From assembly GCA_029262895.1 (NCBI GenBank), contig JAJCYM010000015.1, positions 1 through 64,000 of the forward strand: 64,000 bases of DNA, read 5' to 3'. Each line of letters starts with the position of its first letter. The stretch's first letter is position 1. This DNA comes from Roseivirga sp. Lineage in GTDB: Bacteria > Bacteroidota > Bacteroidia > Cytophagales > Cyclobacteriaceae. The notes beneath the pieces are model-generated. The model worked only from the letters and a program-made list of their open reading frames with translations. It did no database searches and was not told the DNA's origin. The translations under genes and the position numbers were made by a program. Below, piece by piece: positions 1 to 11,447 of the stretch.

Positions 1-199
1 GGCTAAGGATATTGGCCACCGAACGTGAATTGAGGGCTTCAAATTTTTTGTCAATCAACCCATCGTAGCCGAGATAAATACCAACGACTTCTATCTTATA
101 AAACATGCTTGTTCTGACCACCGCGCGTATGGCGGCATTCATTCCCGGAGCATCACCTCCCGAGGTTAAAACGGCAATTTTTTTAATTTCTTTACTCAT
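1..199 (-). CDS. pfkA: 6-phosphofructokinase, N-terminal part (runs off the window start)
   Basis: Reverse translation [49 protein letters not shown] has the ATP-PFK N-terminal [12 protein letters not shown] motif; not in the ORF track because it is truncated. Confidence 0.93.
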   Translation of the reverse strand, partial: MSKEIKKIAVLTSGGDAPGMNAAIRAVVRTSMFYKIEVVGIYLGYDGLIDKKFEALNSRSVANILS

Positions 200-453
200 T
201 GAATTCTTTTCAACTAAGTAAATTTAATCCTTTTGTTGGGCAATCCGAGCGATTTGAAAAGCATAAAAAAGCTCGAGTAGAGGCTCTCAATATTATTTCT
301 AATTTTCAGTGGGCGTGAGTAAATGTAGAGCATTTGAGGTATAATTCCGGATAAATAGCTCTGCTGGAATTCCCTCACCATTGATGTAATTGAAACTCTT
401 AAAGTGTTTTTTAGGGCTTATTTTGTGACATCATTCAAACAATTACAAAGAAC

Positions 454-2796
454 ATGAGAGTTATACGATTCTTTATTTTCCTGATGTTGCTGACTCCGGT
501 AATATCTTATGGGCAAAAGGCCAATTTCGAATTGGCAGACAAATTCACAACTGATAAAATGGACAAAATGGTTGGCAGCCTTTCGGTTAATGCCAATTGG
601 TTAAAAGATAAAGATCAGTTCTGGTACCAATACGAAACTTCGGAGGGTAAAGACTGGTACATGGTGGATGCTGCCAGAAAGACTAAAAGACAACTATTTG
701 ACAAGGAGTTCATGGCTTCTTCGCTCAACGAGATTTTCAAAAGGCCATTCAATGCCAAAGATTTACCTCTAAAGGGATTCAAATTTGATGAAGACAAGAA
801 CCAATTTACTTTTCATGTAGATAGCATCAATTTTCACTACAATGTGGGGGCCACTGCCATTGTTCAGGGCGATACATTGAAGAAGGAAAAAAGAGAAAAC
901 TGGACCACCTATTCACCTGACAGTATATGGATAGCTTTCTCTCGTAATCACAACCTTTATTTGATGAAAGCTGATGATGCCGACAGTGTGGAGTTTCAAC
1001 TGACCACAGATGGTGAAAAATGGTATAGTTATAATGCCAATGATGGAGATACAACTTCTACCAAAAGACTACGCACAAGAGCCAGATGGTTTGAAGACTC
1101 CAAAAAACTTTACGTGGTGAAGCAAGATCGTAGGAATCTCAATGAGATTTGGGTGATTAATTCTCTTAAAAAAGAACGGCCCGAATTAGAGACTTATAAA
1201 TACGCAATGCCTGGTGAGGAGAACGTACCTCAGTATGAAATGCACACTTTTGATGTTGCCACCAAATCTGCAGTTCAATTGTCAATTGACAAGTGGAAAG
1301 ATCAGGCCATAGGAGGGCCTTATTTTGGTCGAGGTGGTGGTGTATTTACCACCAAAGGATCAGACTTTATCTATTTCATCCGTAGAAATCGCACCTGGAC
1401 GACTTTGGACGTGTGCAAGGCAAACACCAATACGGGAGAGGTGCAGGTACTTTGGTCTGAAGAGAGTAAGCCATACTTCAATACCCGCTATGCCACCTTA
1501 CATGTGATCAATGAAGGTTCAGAGTTTTTATGGTTTTCCGAGCGTACTGGTTGGGGGCAATTTTATAGATACAATGCCAATGGCCAGTTGAAAAATGCCA
1601 TAACCAAAGGACACTTCACCGCTAATAGTATCACCAAAATTGATACTGCCAAGCAAGTAGTCTATTTTCAGGCATATGGCAGGGAAGCTGGTGTTCACCC
1701 ATACTATGCCATGGGATATAAAGTGAATTTTGATGGTTCGGGGATGCAATTATTGACACCCGAAGATGCTAATCATTCATTCAATATGTCGGACAAAATG
1801 AACTACTTCGTGGACAACTATTCGCGTGTTGACCTGGCACCTAAATCCGTTTTACGTGACAAGGAAGGTAAAGTAGTTTTGGCATTGGAAGAAACCAATC
1901 TGACACGCTTAAATGAGGCTGGTTGGCAAATGCCCGAAAACTTTAAAGTAAAAGCCAATGATGATGCCACGGATCTTTATGGAGTAATGTGGAAACCGTT
2001 TGATTTTGATCCGACCAAAAAATACCCGGTAATAGCCTATGTATATCCTGGCCCTCAGTCAGAACCATTTCCTACTCGCTTTTCAATAGGGGGCTCCGGT
2101 GGAAGAAATGTGGCACTGGCCCAGTTGGGCTTTATTGTGGTGGCTGTTGGACAGCGAGGAGGTAGCCCTATCAGATCGAAATATTATCACAATTGGGGTT
2201 ATGGTAACATGCGTGATTATCCATTGGAAGACAATAAGTATGCCTTAGAGCAATTGGGTTCTACCTATGACTTTATTGATTTGAATAAGGTGGGAATCAC
2301 CGGCCATTCTGGTGGGGGTTTTATGTCCACCGCAGCCTTGCTGTCATTCCCTGACTTCTATAAGGTAGCAGTATCTTCAGCCGGAAACCATGACAATAAC
2401 ATTTACAACGTCTGGTGGGGTGAGGTACACCATGGGGTGCAGGAGAAAACCAGAAAGGTAAAGAAAGAAAATGCCTCAGGTGAAGAAGAAGAGGTGGAAG
2501 AAACTTATTTCCAATCTCAGATTAAGACGAATATTGAACTGGCTAAGAATTTAAAAGGTAAACTGCTCCTTGTTCATGGTGATATGGACAACAATGTAAG
2601 TCCATCCAATACCATTCGTTTGGTTGATGCCCTGGTAAAGGCGAATAAGCGATTTGATTTAATGATTCTACCAGGAGCGCGCCATGGCTTTGGGCGTTCT
2701 AACGATTACTTTGAACGACTGAAGTGGCACTATTTTGCCGAGCACTTAATAGGAGATTATCGATCAAGTACGGATTTGAAAAACCCTGACAATTAG
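454..2796 (+). CDS. S9 family peptidase (dipeptidyl peptidase IV-like)
   Basis: 780 aa with signal peptide, DPPIV beta-propeller region, GHSGGGFMS nucleophile motif and HGDMDNNV / PGARHGF catalytic-region motifs. Confidence 0.92.
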   Translation: MRVIRFFIFLMLLTPVISYGQKANFELADKFTTDKMDKMVGSLSVNANWLKDKDQFWYQYETSEGKDWYMVDAARKTKRQLFDKEFMASSLNEIFKRPFNAKDLPLKGFKFDEDKNQFTFHVDSINFHYNVGATAIVQGDTLKKEKRENWTTYSPDSIWIAFSRNHNLYLMKADDADSVEFQLTTDGEKWYSYNANDGDTTSTKRLRTRARWFEDSKKLYVVKQDRRNLNEIWVINSLKKERPELETYKYAMPGEENVPQYEMHTFDVATKSAVQLSIDKWKDQAIGGPYFGRGGGVFTTKGSDFIYFIRRNRTWTTLDVCKANTNTGEVQVLWSEESKPYFNTRYATLHVINEGSEFLWFSERTGWGQFYRYNANGQLKNAITKGHFTANSITKIDTAKQVVYFQAYGREAGVHPYYAMGYKVNFDGSGMQLLTPEDANHSFNMSDKMNYFVDNYSRVDLAPKSVLRDKEGKVVLALEETNLTRLNEAGWQMPENFKVKANDDATDLYGVMWKPFDFDPTKKYPVIAYVYPGPQSEPFPTRFSIGGSGGRNVALAQLGFIVVAVGQRGGSPIRSKYYHNWGYGNMRDYPLEDNKYALEQLGSTYDFIDLNKVGITGHSGGGFMSTAALLSFPDFYKVAVSSAGNHDNNIYNVWWGEVHHGVQEKTRKVKKENASGEEEEVEETYFQSQIKTNIELAKNLKGKLLLVHGDMDNNVSPSNTIRLVDALVKANKRFDLMILPGARHGFGRSNDYFERLKWHYFAEHLIGDYRSSTDLKNPDN

Positions 2797-2810
2797 TATT
2801 ATATGTTGTA

Positions 2811-2848
2811 AAAAAAGAGGCTGTCTTTTAAGACAGCCTCTTTTTTTG
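2811..2848. terminator. Bidirectional intrinsic terminator
   Basis: GAGGCTGTCTT-TT-AAGACAGCCTC perfect hairpin flanked by A-run and T-run between convergent genes. Confidence 0.9.
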
Positions 2849-2863
2849 TCAATGTTGTTCTCT

Positions 2864-3433
2864 TTAGACACCTTCAGCTACCACTTCGGTGACATCATTG
2901 GGAAGCATTCGTTTTAACAAATTTTCAATCCCGGCTTTAAGTGTTACTGTAGAAGAAGGGCATCCGCTGCATGATCCCTGTAGGTTCACTTTTACCACGC
3001 CTTCCTGAAAAGAGGCAAAGGCAATAGCCCCACCATCTTGTTCAACTGCAGGGCGGATGTATTCATCCAGAATGCCTTTGATTTGTTTTACTACTTCCGA
3101 GTCATTTTCATCGAACAAAGGGTCTTTGTCAAATTCCTGAAGAATGAGTGGTTTTTCATTTTCAAGATAAGGCTTGATCACGCCTTTGATTTCTTCCTGA
3201 ACTTCAATCCACTCCACGTTTTCTGCTTTCGTGATTGTAATGAAGTTGCTCATATAGAATACTCGCTCCACCCTTGGAATATTGAAGAGTTCCTGTGCCA
3301 ATGGAGAATCCTGAGCAGACTCAAGATTGGGATAGTCAAAAGTCACCCCTTCCTGTAACAGCATAAAGTTGATCATAAACTTCATGGAGTTTGGATTGGG
3401 GTTGGCCTCCATGTATATATTAACCGCTCTCAT
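2864..3433 (-). CDS. NifU family Fe-S scaffold protein (Nfu N-terminal + NifU C-terminal domain)
   Basis: Contains GSCSGCPSSTVTLKAGIE (CxxC NifU-like) and Nfu_N-like N-terminus. Confidence 0.92.
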   Translation of the reverse strand: MRAVNIYMEANPNPNSMKFMINFMLLQEGVTFDYPNLESAQDSPLAQELFNIPRVERVFYMSNFITITKAENVEWIEVQEEIKGVIKPYLENEKPLILQEFDKDPLFDENDSEVVKQIKGILDEYIRPAVEQDGGAIAFASFQEGVVKVNLQGSCSGCPSSTVTLKAGIENLLKRMLPNDVTEVVAEGV

Positions 3434-3483
3434 AATTTCTGTGAGTTAGAAGTGAGTAACCACAAAGGTATGCGAAAAGTTTC

Positions 3484-4878
3484 TTAGACCTCCCTTAATT
3501 CACCTTCGGATTTGGCGACAATTGTAGATACCGTGGCATCCCCGGTTACATTCACTACGGTTCTACACATATCCAATATTCTGTCCACCGGAAAAATAAT
3601 GGCAATCCAGGCCGGATTCAGTCCTACCGATTGTAAAACTACAATCATCATAATCAAACCTGCACTTGGAACGGCAGCAGAGCCTATAGAAGCCAGTGTG
3701 GCAGTCAGCACAATGGTCAGTTGTTGTACGAATGAAAGATCAACCATGTGCATTTGGGCCATAAAGATTACAGCTACTGCCTGGTAGAGACTTGTTCCAT
3801 CCATGTTAACTGTGGCGCCAATGGGCAATACGAAACTGGATACATTTTTGGAAACACCCATATTGTCTTCAACACATTCCATGGTTACTGGAAGCGTTGC
3901 TGCACTCGAGCTGGTGGAAAATGCCAGAAACTGGGCAGGACTAATATTTTTGAAGAACTTTTTATATCCCATTTTCGGCACAAAAATTCTCATGACGCCA
4001 GGATAGAAAACAGCAACTAAAAATGCCAACCCAACCACTAACGTAACAGAATAGGAGGCCAGGCCTTTGAATATTTCGAAAACCTCCTGTGGGGTGTCCG
4101 CCATCTTGGCGATAACTCCTGCTAGCAGTGCAAACACAAAGTAAGGGGCCGCTTGCATTACTATTTCAACCATTTTTAAGAATACGGCATTGGCACCATC
4201 TACAAAAGCAGATAGCCCTGCCACTTTTTCATCCGGGAGCATGGCCATGGTAATCCCACAGAAAATGGCAAAAAATATCACCTGAAGCATTAGTTTGTCA
4301 TTCGATAGAGACAGCATGATATTTTGAGGAACCATATCAACCAGGAACTTTAAAGGCCCGCCATCCTTATTTTCTTCAGCGGCTTTCTGCTTGTCTGCAA
4401 CTAGAGCTAGCTGCTCCTCGGTCATCTCTTCGACCTCGATGTTTGAATATAGGGGATCGTTCGTGTAATTTTTACCATCAAGAATTTCGACTCCTTCCGT
4501 ATTGGCCACCCAGTTTTCATACTGGAGTCTGTTTTTCACCCTTTGATCCTGATCGATCATGTTACCGGGCTTAACAGTATTTACAAGCAACAAGCCGATC
4601 AGTACTGCTGAAACCGTAGTCATCATATAGAACAGCAGGGTTTTTCCACCCATACGACCAAGTTTTGACATGTCTTTCAAGCCGGATATTCCACTGATGA
4701 TGGAGAAAAGGACCAAAGGCACAGCGATATATTTCAGCATTCTGATAAATATCTGACCAAATGGGTCGATCCAGTTGATTGTGAAATTATTCCACCCGAG
4801 CGAACTTGAGATAAAGGCATAGATTACTCCAGCCACAAGTCCAATCATGATCTTGACGTGTATCGGTAATTTCTTCAT
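3484..4878 (-). CDS. Dicarboxylate/amino acid:cation symporter (DAACS family)
   Basis: 464 aa, STSSSAATLPVTMECVEDNMGV and NMDGTSLYQ motifs of the glutamate/DctA transporter family. Confidence 0.93.
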   Translation of the reverse strand: MKKLPIHVKIMIGLVAGVIYAFISSSLGWNNFTINWIDPFGQIFIRMLKYIAVPLVLFSIISGISGLKDMSKLGRMGGKTLLFYMMTTVSAVLIGLLLVNTVKPGNMIDQDQRVKNRLQYENWVANTEGVEILDGKNYTNDPLYSNIEVEEMTEEQLALVADKQKAAEENKDGGPLKFLVDMVPQNIMLSLSNDKLMLQVIFFAIFCGITMAMLPDEKVAGLSAFVDGANAVFLKMVEIVMQAAPYFVFALLAGVIAKMADTPQEVFEIFKGLASYSVTLVVGLAFLVAVFYPGVMRIFVPKMGYKKFFKNISPAQFLAFSTSSSAATLPVTMECVEDNMGVSKNVSSFVLPIGATVNMDGTSLYQAVAVIFMAQMHMVDLSFVQQLTIVLTATLASIGSAAVPSAGLIMMIVVLQSVGLNPAWIAIIFPVDRILDMCRTVVNVTGDATVSTIVAKSEGELREV

Positions 4879-4901
4879 AAATGGTTTATTGAAGGATGCT
4901 T

Positions 4902-5978
4902 TTAAAGCTGATTAGTCTTGCTAATTAGCAAATAATCGGCAATAACCAAAGCAGACATTGCTTCAACGATGGGCACAGCTCTTGGCACCACGCAGGGGTC
5001 ATGTCGGCCTTTTCCTGAGACAATAACGCTTTCTCCTGCTTCATTGATACTTTCCTGATCCTTCATGATGGTGGCAACTGGCTTGAAGGCGACATTAAAG
5101 TAAATATCTTGCCCGTTTGAAATACCTCCCTGAATTCCACCGGAAAAATTGGTCCTCGTTTTCACAATGCCATCCTCTTCATAGAAATGGTCATTGTGTG
5201 CTGAACCGTTCATTTTAACACCTTCAAAACCACTTCCAAACTCAAAACCTTTAACAGCATTAATGCTTAACATGGCCCTGCCTAGTTCTGAATGAAGTTT
5301 GTCAAAGACTGGTTCTCCAAGGCCTACAGGAACGCCTTTGATCACACCCGTGACAACTCCGCCAATCGTATCGCGATTTTTCCTGGTTTCATCGATCAGC
5401 GCAATCATGCGTTCGGCCATGTTAGCATCAGGGCATCGGATGATGTTGTCTTCAGTTTTGGAAAGATCAAGTTCAGTGTGGCTTTTTCCCAAAGAGAGTG
5501 CACCTACTTGAGAAACATAGGCAAAAATAGAGATACCGGATTCTGACAGGTATGTCTTGGCTATGGCTCCTGCTGCAACCCTCGCTACTGTTTCTCTGGC
5601 AGAGCTTCGGCCACCACCTCTATAGTCTCTATGGCCATACTTAGTTTGATAGGTATAATCGGCATGAGATGGGCGAAACTTGTCGGCTATATGTGAGTAA
5701 TCTTTACTTTTTTGATCTTTATTTCTAATAAGAATACTGATAGGAGTACCGGTTGATATTCCTTCAAAAACACCGGAGAGAATTTCAAATTCGTCTGATT
5801 CTTTGCGTTGTGTAGTTATTTTGGATTGGCCGGGTTTGCGTCTGTCCAGCTCAGTTTGAATGAAATTTTCGTCAATTGCAAGGCCAGCAGGACAGCCATC
5901 AATTACAACGCCCAATGCAGGGCCGTGAGATTCACCATAGGTGTGAATCCTGAATAAATTTCCGAAAGAGTTAGCCAT
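4902..5978 (-). CDS. aroC: Chorismate synthase
   Basis: [27 protein letters not shown] and [18 protein letters not shown] signatures. Confidence 0.97.
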   Translation of the reverse strand: MANSFGNLFRIHTYGESHGPALGVVIDGCPAGLAIDENFIQTELDRRKPGQSKITTQRKESDEFEILSGVFEGISTGTPISILIRNKDQKSKDYSHIADKFRPSHADYTYQTKYGHRDYRGGGRSSARETVARVAAGAIAKTYLSESGISIFAYVSQVGALSLGKSHTELDLSKTEDNIIRCPDANMAERMIALIDETRKNRDTIGGVVTGVIKGVPVGLGEPVFDKLHSELGRAMLSINAVKGFEFGSGFEGVKMNGSAHNDHFYEEDGIVKTRTNFSGGIQGGISNGQDIYFNVAFKPVATIMKDQESINEAGESVIVSGKGRHDPCVVPRAVPIVEAMSALVIADYLLISKTNQL

Positions 5979-7420
5979 TATTTTTTGAAGAACATAAAAC
6001 CAGCGCCTCCCAGCATTGCCAAAATTAACAGATTCGCAATGACCTGCATGGTTTTGCCTTCATTCAAGTTCTGAAGCGCATTAGACTCTGAATCGATGGT
6101 ATCGTAGAACGACCCTAAATCAGTAGATGAGATTGACACATTTTTCTTGCTCTCTCCTGTAACATTTAATCTCACCTCAGATCTTAATGTATCATATCTC
6201 TTTGCTTCCGGATCAAAATATACCCAACTGAAATAATCCTTTAAATCGTAATTTCCGGGCTCATTTGGTATTCCAAAATAGGTGTATTTTTTTGAGCCCG
6301 ATACTCGTCCTCCTCCCCGGTTAATGTCCTGAACCACATTGGGAGGATAAAAATCCATGTCTTTACTCTCGGATATTATAGGGTCGGTAATACCTGAAAT
6401 ATTGCCTTCACCAAAGATATTGAACTCATACTCAAAGCTTGAGCCAGTTTCTACTGATAATTTATCAATTTTCTCATCCAGGCTGAACTGTCCAACTGCA
6501 ACCTGATCTTTCAATGGATGTGGAGGCAGTGCTTTGACCTTTACGGTTTTCTCCTTGGTGGTATACGTTTTAAATCCTTCTTGCCGGTCACGACCAAAGA
6601 ATGATGGAGAACGAGCTACTCTGTATTTGATCATTTCGAAAGGAACCGATGGAAAAGTCACCGGCTCAAGGTTTAGGGGATAATATGCCGCCTGATAGAT
6701 TTTATACCGCGAGTAATTTTTTCCGCCAATGGTCACACGCTCACTATAAATATTTTCAATGTTGAAATTTTCTTCCCAGCAGTTTTGTGGTCTTAAGTCC
6801 TTAAGAATTGTTGAAAGTTGCCTGCCTGCATCATTGAATTGCAAAGGCGCTCTATTGTCATCCGCCACATAGAAGGCAAAGGTAGCGGTGAATCCCTCTC
6901 CCAAATAGACCTCGTCCTTATCAGTGGTCAAGGCCAAAAAGGCATCCTCTTTCAAATCTACAAATTCCGGGTCTTCTCGTGGTGTGCCAAAGGAACGACC
7001 CAGTGAGTTTCTTCCAAACCGATTTCTACTACTTGAACTTGAAGGGGCAGTAACGGTAATTTTTTGTCCCTGAGAACTCACACTCTTCCCATTTACGTCC
7101 ATCGAAAAAGGTGCTAAAGTGTAGGTGCCCTCTTCTAAAGGCAAATATCGCTGAACAACACTCTGCTCGCTGCTTCTCGTTCCGTTTACAAAGCTACTGG
7201 TGGTAGATGATGATGTGCCTCTTTTGACAAATCCGTCTATATCAGGAAAGTCCGAGTAGCTTTTCATGCTGACGTTCTTGATGGAGACTTTAATAACGAA
7301 TACGCTGTTCATCGGAACCTGACTTGATCCAAGTTCTATAAAAACCTCTTGGGCTTGTGCAATGAAAGAAATCAAGAAAAAGCCCGTTAGAGCTATGAAT
7401 TTGGTACTGGATTTTTTCAT
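5978..7420 (-). CDS. BatD family protein (oxygen-tolerance/aerotolerance-like)
   Basis: 480 aa with signal peptide, BatD-like beta-rich region and C-terminal TM; TAATG overlap with aroC start. Confidence 0.85.
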   Translation of the reverse strand: MKKSSTKFIALTGFFLISFIAQAQEVFIELGSSQVPMNSVFVIKVSIKNVSMKSYSDFPDIDGFVKRGTSSSTTSSFVNGTRSSEQSVVQRYLPLEEGTYTLAPFSMDVNGKSVSSQGQKITVTAPSSSSSRNRFGRNSLGRSFGTPREDPEFVDLKEDAFLALTTDKDEVYLGEGFTATFAFYVADDNRAPLQFNDAGRQLSTILKDLRPQNCWEENFNIENIYSERVTIGGKNYSRYKIYQAAYYPLNLEPVTFPSVPFEMIKYRVARSPSFFGRDRQEGFKTYTTKEKTVKVKALPPHPLKDQVAVGQFSLDEKIDKLSVETGSSFEYEFNIFGEGNISGITDPIISESKDMDFYPPNVVQDINRGGGRVSGSKKYTYFGIPNEPGNYDLKDYFSWVYFDPEAKRYDTLRSEVRLNVTGESKKNVSISSTDLGSFYDTIDSESNALQNLNEGKTMQVIANLLILAMLGGAGFMFFKK

Positions 7421-7565
7421 ATAAATTTCTTATATTCGGTACACTAAAATTTTAGGTAACCACAAATATAAACGTATTTATGACTCTGGTAACCTAATTT
7501 ATATGGTCTCGTAGATAAGTTACGTGACGTTGATTAAATAGATTCATAACTAAACCGATCTTAAC

Positions 7566-7757
7566 ATGTTGGAGTATTTCAAAACGATCTTGTCGAAGGT
7601 TTCCTTCGATGGAAAACTTTTTGAGAAAGAGCTGAAGAAGGCAATCAAGTCCCTCGTGCCGGATGAGTTAAGTGACCTCAAAAAATGGTGTTACGACAAG
7701 TTCGGGCACATCTACGGAAATGTTCTTGAAGAACAATTCTTACTAATTGCAAATTAA
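7566..7757 (+). CDS. Small conserved-looking protein of unknown function
   Basis: 63 aa, good codon usage, followed by a terminator hairpin. Confidence 0.6.
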   Translation: MLEYFKTILSKVSFDGKLFEKELKKAIKSLVPDELSDLKKWCYDKFGHIYGNVLEEQFLLIAN

Positions 7758-7765
7758 AAAACCAC

Positions 7766-7789
7766 AGCCCCGCAAGGGGCTTAACTTTT
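7766..7789 (+). terminator. Intrinsic terminator
   Basis: AGCCCC-GCAA-GGGGCT hairpin followed by TAACTTTTTT. Confidence 0.7.
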
Positions 7790-8716
7790 TTGGACCATCT
7801 GAATATTTCTTTTCAGACCCTCAAACTTTGTTCGTTTAACTGCTGATCCACGGAAGATTTCCTGGAAAACATCTCTGGTGAGTTCTTGCCAATTTTCATT
7901 TCTCATTTCTTTAAGACTGTCTTTGGCTTGAAATTCCGGCTCTGAATGTGGCTTTGAAAATCTGTTCCAGGGACACACATCCTGGCAGATGTCACAACCG
8001 AAAATCCAGTTCTCCATTTTGCCCTTGAATTCATTGGGGATTTGATCCTTCAACTCAATTGTCAAATATGAAATGCATTTTGAGCCATCCACATTATACG
8101 GGGTAATGGCATCGGTAGGGCAGGCATCCAGACATTTGGTACATGTGCCGCAGTAATCTTTGGCCGGGCCATCGGGTTCTAATTCAAGGTCAATAATCAA
8201 TTCTGCCAGAAAGAAATAACTACCCTGGTCTTTGTTGATAAGAAGGGAATGCTTTCCTATCCAACCCAGGCCACTTTTTGCTGCCCAAGTACGCTCCATT
8301 ACTGGAGCTGAATCCACAAATACCCGACCACCGATTTCGCCAATCTCAGTTTGTAGGGTTTGCATAAAAGTCTTGAGCTTGTCTTTGATTACAAAGTGGT
8401 AGTCTTTGCCATAGGCATACTTAGCAATCTTGTATTGGTCATCTTCCAGATCTTTAAGGTCCTGCTCTGGATAATAATTGTAGAGTAATGATACCACCGA
8501 TTTTGCACCCGGAACCAGTTTAGTGGGGTCAAGGCGTTTGTCAAAATGGTTTTCCATATAGGCCATCTTGCCATGATGACCTTGATTAAGCCAATTTTCT
8601 AATTTTGGAGCATCTTCTTCCAGAAATTCGGCTTTTGAAATACCACAGAAGTCAAACCCCAACTGCTGTGCTGTGGCTTTGATAATCGCGGTATGGTTGG
8701 AAATGGTGGATTTCAT
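7781..8716 (-). CDS. queG: Epoxyqueuosine reductase
   Basis: [18 protein letters not shown] and [12 protein letters not shown] Fe-S motifs, [23 protein letters not shown]. Confidence 0.95.
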   Translation of the reverse strand: MKSTISNHTAIIKATAQQLGFDFCGISKAEFLEEDAPKLENWLNQGHHGKMAYMENHFDKRLDPTKLVPGAKSVVSLLYNYYPEQDLKDLEDDQYKIAKYAYGKDYHFVIKDKLKTFMQTLQTEIGEIGGRVFVDSAPVMERTWAAKSGLGWIGKHSLLINKDQGSYFFLAELIIDLELEPDGPAKDYCGTCTKCLDACPTDAITPYNVDGSKCISYLTIELKDQIPNEFKGKMENWIFGCDICQDVCPWNRFSKPHSEPEFQAKDSLKEMRNENWQELTRDVFQEIFRGSAVKRTKFEGLKRNIQMVQKS

Positions 8717-8738
8717 GTACTGATCAACACACCCCTAG

Positions 8739-8756
8739 CCCCTCTTAATAGAGGGG
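8739..8756. repeat. GC-rich hairpin, REP-like (family copy 1)
   Basis: CCCCTCT-TAAT-AGAGGGG preceded by CACCCCTAG. Confidence 0.6.
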
Positions 8757-8809
8757 AACTGGTTCGGTGATAAAAATAAGTTTTGGCGGAGTTTCATTTT
8801 CATTCGGAT

Positions 8810-9226
8810 TTACTCCCTCCTTAAAGGAGGGTTGGGGAGGTGTTTTTCTTCCCCCTGTTCTATCCAATATTCGATTGATCGGAGTACGTTATTCACATTT
8901 TTCTTAACATCTAAATCGTCAAATCTCAAAAAGCTTATTCCGATATGCCCAATTCTACTTTGTAGCTTAGCGTCATATCTGATAGCCTCTTCATTGTCAT
9001 GGCTGCTGCCATCAATTTCAATGGCTAGCATGAGGTCATAACAGAAGAAATCAACAATGTAGTCAAGAATAGGTTTTTGCCTGTGAAAGTCATAACCCCT
9101 CATGGTCTTTCCTTTCAGTCCTTTCCAAAGCAGTATCTCGGACAGTGTGCTATGATTTCTGAGATATCTGGCTTTTTCTTTTAAACCGGGATCATAATAT
9201 ATTTTTGGCTTAGCCATCTTATTCAA
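8810..9226 (-). CDS. DUF559 domain-containing protein (Vsr/restriction-like nuclease fold)
   Basis: [56 protein letters not shown]. Confidence 0.9.
   Translation of the reverse strand: MNKMAKPKIYYDPGLKEKARYLRNHSTLSEILLWKGLKGKTMRGYDFHRQKPILDYIVDFFCYDLMLAIEIDGSSHDNEEAIRYDAKLQSRIGHIGISFLRFDDLDVKKNVNNVLRSIEYWIEQGEEKHLPNPPLRRE
8815..8842. repeat. GC-rich hairpin, REP-like (family copy 2), overlapping the 3' end of the DUF559 gene
   Basis: CCCTCCTT-A-AAGGAGGG followed by TTGGGGAGGTG. Confidence 0.6.
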
Positions 9227-10247
9227 ACAAACTCCCAGCTTGCCCGGGCCTCTTAATATCCAGATGCTTATAGGCTAAATCTGTGGCTTCGCGGCCTCTG
9301 GATGTCCGTTTGATGTAGCCCTCCTGAATCAAGAATGGCTCATAGACTTCTTCAATGGTTTCAGCCTCTTCGCTTACAGCAGTGGCAATAGTCGAGATAC
9401 CTACAGGCCCACCTTTAAATTTCTCTATGATGGCGGAGAGTATTCTGTTGTCCATGTCATCAAGGCCATGCGAATCTACATCCAGTGCTTTTAGGGCCAT
9501 TTCGCTAATCTCCTTAGTGACGATTCCATCGCCTTTGATTTGTGCAAAGTCTCTCGTTCTGCGAAGCAAATTGTTGCTGATTCTGGGTGTACCTCTACTT
9601 CTTCGTGCTATTTCGTAAGCAGCGTCATCATCAATTGGAGTGTCGAGAATATCAGAGGACCGCTGAACAATTCTAGTCAACAGTTTAGAGTCGTAATATT
9701 CTAATCGCGCATTAATGCCAAACCGTGCTCTAAGAGGCGAGGTGAGTAGACCCGATCGGGTAGTGGCTCCGATCAGTGTAAAAGGACTAAGTTCAATCTG
9801 TACAGAACGGGCATTTGGGCCCGAATCAAGCATAATGTCTATCCTATAGTCCTCCATGGCGGAATAGAGGTACTCCTCGACTATTGGATTCAAGCGATGG
9901 ATTTCATCGATAAAAAGCACATCACCTTCCTCAAGGTTGGTAAGGAGCCCGGCTAAATCACCAGGTTTGTCAAGGACAGGTCCAGAACTTACTTTGATAT
10001 CTGAACCTAGTTCATTGGCTATGATGTGTGAAAGGGTAGTTTTCCCAAGGCCAGGAGGGCCATGTAGTAAGACATGATCTAGTGGTTCTTGCCTCTTTTT
10101 AGCAGCTTGAACAAAGATCTTGACATTGGATATAATCTTAGCCTGACCAGTAAAGTCTTCAAAACTCAAAGGCCTTAAAGCGCGCTCAATGTCCTTCTCG
10201 GTCGAGTTTAAATTGTCGTCATCCGCACTTAAATAGTCTTCTCGCAT
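9219..10247 (-). CDS. ruvB: Holliday junction branch migration DNA helicase RuvB
   Basis: [59 protein letters not shown]. Confidence 0.98.
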   Translation of the reverse strand: MREDYLSADDDNLNSTEKDIERALRPLSFEDFTGQAKIISNVKIFVQAAKKRQEPLDHVLLHGPPGLGKTTLSHIIANELGSDIKVSSGPVLDKPGDLAGLLTNLEEGDVLFIDEIHRLNPIVEEYLYSAMEDYRIDIMLDSGPNARSVQIELSPFTLIGATTRSGLLTSPLRARFGINARLEYYDSKLLTRIVQRSSDILDTPIDDDAAYEIARRSRGTPRISNNLLRRTRDFAQIKGDGIVTKEISEMALKALDVDSHGLDDMDNRILSAIIEKFKGGPVGISTIATAVSEEAETIEEVYEPFLIQEGYIKRTSRGREATDLAYKHLDIKRPGQAGSLFE

Positions 10248-10366
10248 TCAGGCCTTTTTTTTACTAAGATAGAAATTTAGATGTTCCATCTGACGGTTTG
10301 AAAAGTTAATTAAAAGTAGACTCAAACCATGGATTGAAGCCTTATCTTTGAAGAAAATTTGAAGAA

Positions 10367-11401
10367 TTGAATCGTAATACTCGATCTCGTATTTATCCTG
10401 TCGTCCTGATTCTAATTGTCTACCTGGTTTGGCAATACCGTGAGGCGAATTCACTTAAAATTGTGAAATTTAGTGGGGTGACGATGGGCACAATAGCCTA
10501 CAATATCTCTTATCTTGATGCTGAATCCAGGGTCTTTAAAAGTCAGGTAGATTCACTGTTAAAGGACTTTAATCAGGCACTTTCGACTTATGTACCAGAT
10601 TCGGAGATTTCCATGTTCAATAAGAATGGAGATGTCTCCTTTGGCTACCCTTACTTTCCCGAGGTGCTGGAGGCGAGCCAATTGGTCTATGAAAAATCCG
10701 ATGGTGCCTTTGATCCTACCATAGGTCAGTTAATAGATGCCTGGGGTTTTGGAGCCGATGGATTTATTGGGCCAGATAGTGCACAGGTAGACTCTCTCAT
10801 GGACTATGTGGGCTTCCAAAAGATCAGGTTTGATGCAAAGAGTGTCAGGAAACTGAATGATGGTATTCACCTAAACTTTAGTGCTATAGCCAAGGGTCAG
10901 GCTATTGATGTGGTTGGAGATTATTTGAGCACGCAGGGGGTTGAAAATTATCTGGTAGAAATAGGAGGCGAAGTTCGAGCCAGGGGAAAAAACGAAGAAG
11001 GCAAGCTATGGACCATTGGCATTGAGGTGCCTGATGAAAACAGGATGGGGGGTGTCTTTGATGCTGTGTATTTGGAAAATCAAGGTATGGCCACTTCTGG
11101 CAACTATAGAAATTTCAGAATGGTGAACGGAAGGAAGGTAGCACATACTATTGATCCACAAACGGGCTTTCCAAAAATGCAGACTTTGCTTAGCGCCACA
11201 GTACTGGCCCCAAATTGTATGTTGGCTGATGCATATGCCACGGCATGCATGGCCATGGGGCTGGAAAGAGCGAGAGAGATGATCTTAGATGACAAGACTT
11301 TGGAGGCCTATTTGATTTATGCAGACCAGGATGGAAAAACCGTGACTTACATATCTCCTGGCTTGAAATCAAAAACACTGAGCCTTTTGAAATCCAAATA
11401 G
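10367..11401 (+). CDS. apbE: FAD:protein FMN transferase (ApbE family lipoprotein)
   Basis: FDPTIGQLIDAWGFG, NFSAIAKGQAIDVVGDYL, VEIGGEVRARG, HTIDPQTGFP; start is a TTG in the supplied frame. Confidence 0.93.
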   Translation: MNRNTRSRIYPVVLILIVYLVWQYREANSLKIVKFSGVTMGTIAYNISYLDAESRVFKSQVDSLLKDFNQALSTYVPDSEISMFNKNGDVSFGYPYFPEVLEASQLVYEKSDGAFDPTIGQLIDAWGFGADGFIGPDSAQVDSLMDYVGFQKIRFDAKSVRKLNDGIHLNFSAIAKGQAIDVVGDYLSTQGVENYLVEIGGEVRARGKNEEGKLWTIGIEVPDENRMGGVFDAVYLENQGMATSGNYRNFRMVNGRKVAHTIDPQTGFPKMQTLLSATVLAPNCMLADAYATACMAMGLERAREMILDDKTLEAYLIYADQDGKTVTYISPGLKSKTLSLLKSK

Positions 11402-11447
11402 CCACGAATCATTACCTTTGGCCTGAGTTCAACCGACTTTCAAGAAT

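Noticed and set aside
10248-10454. 68-aa minus-strand ORF between ruvB and apbE
   Set aside because: Overlaps the 5' end of apbE on the opposite strand and has no recognisable features.
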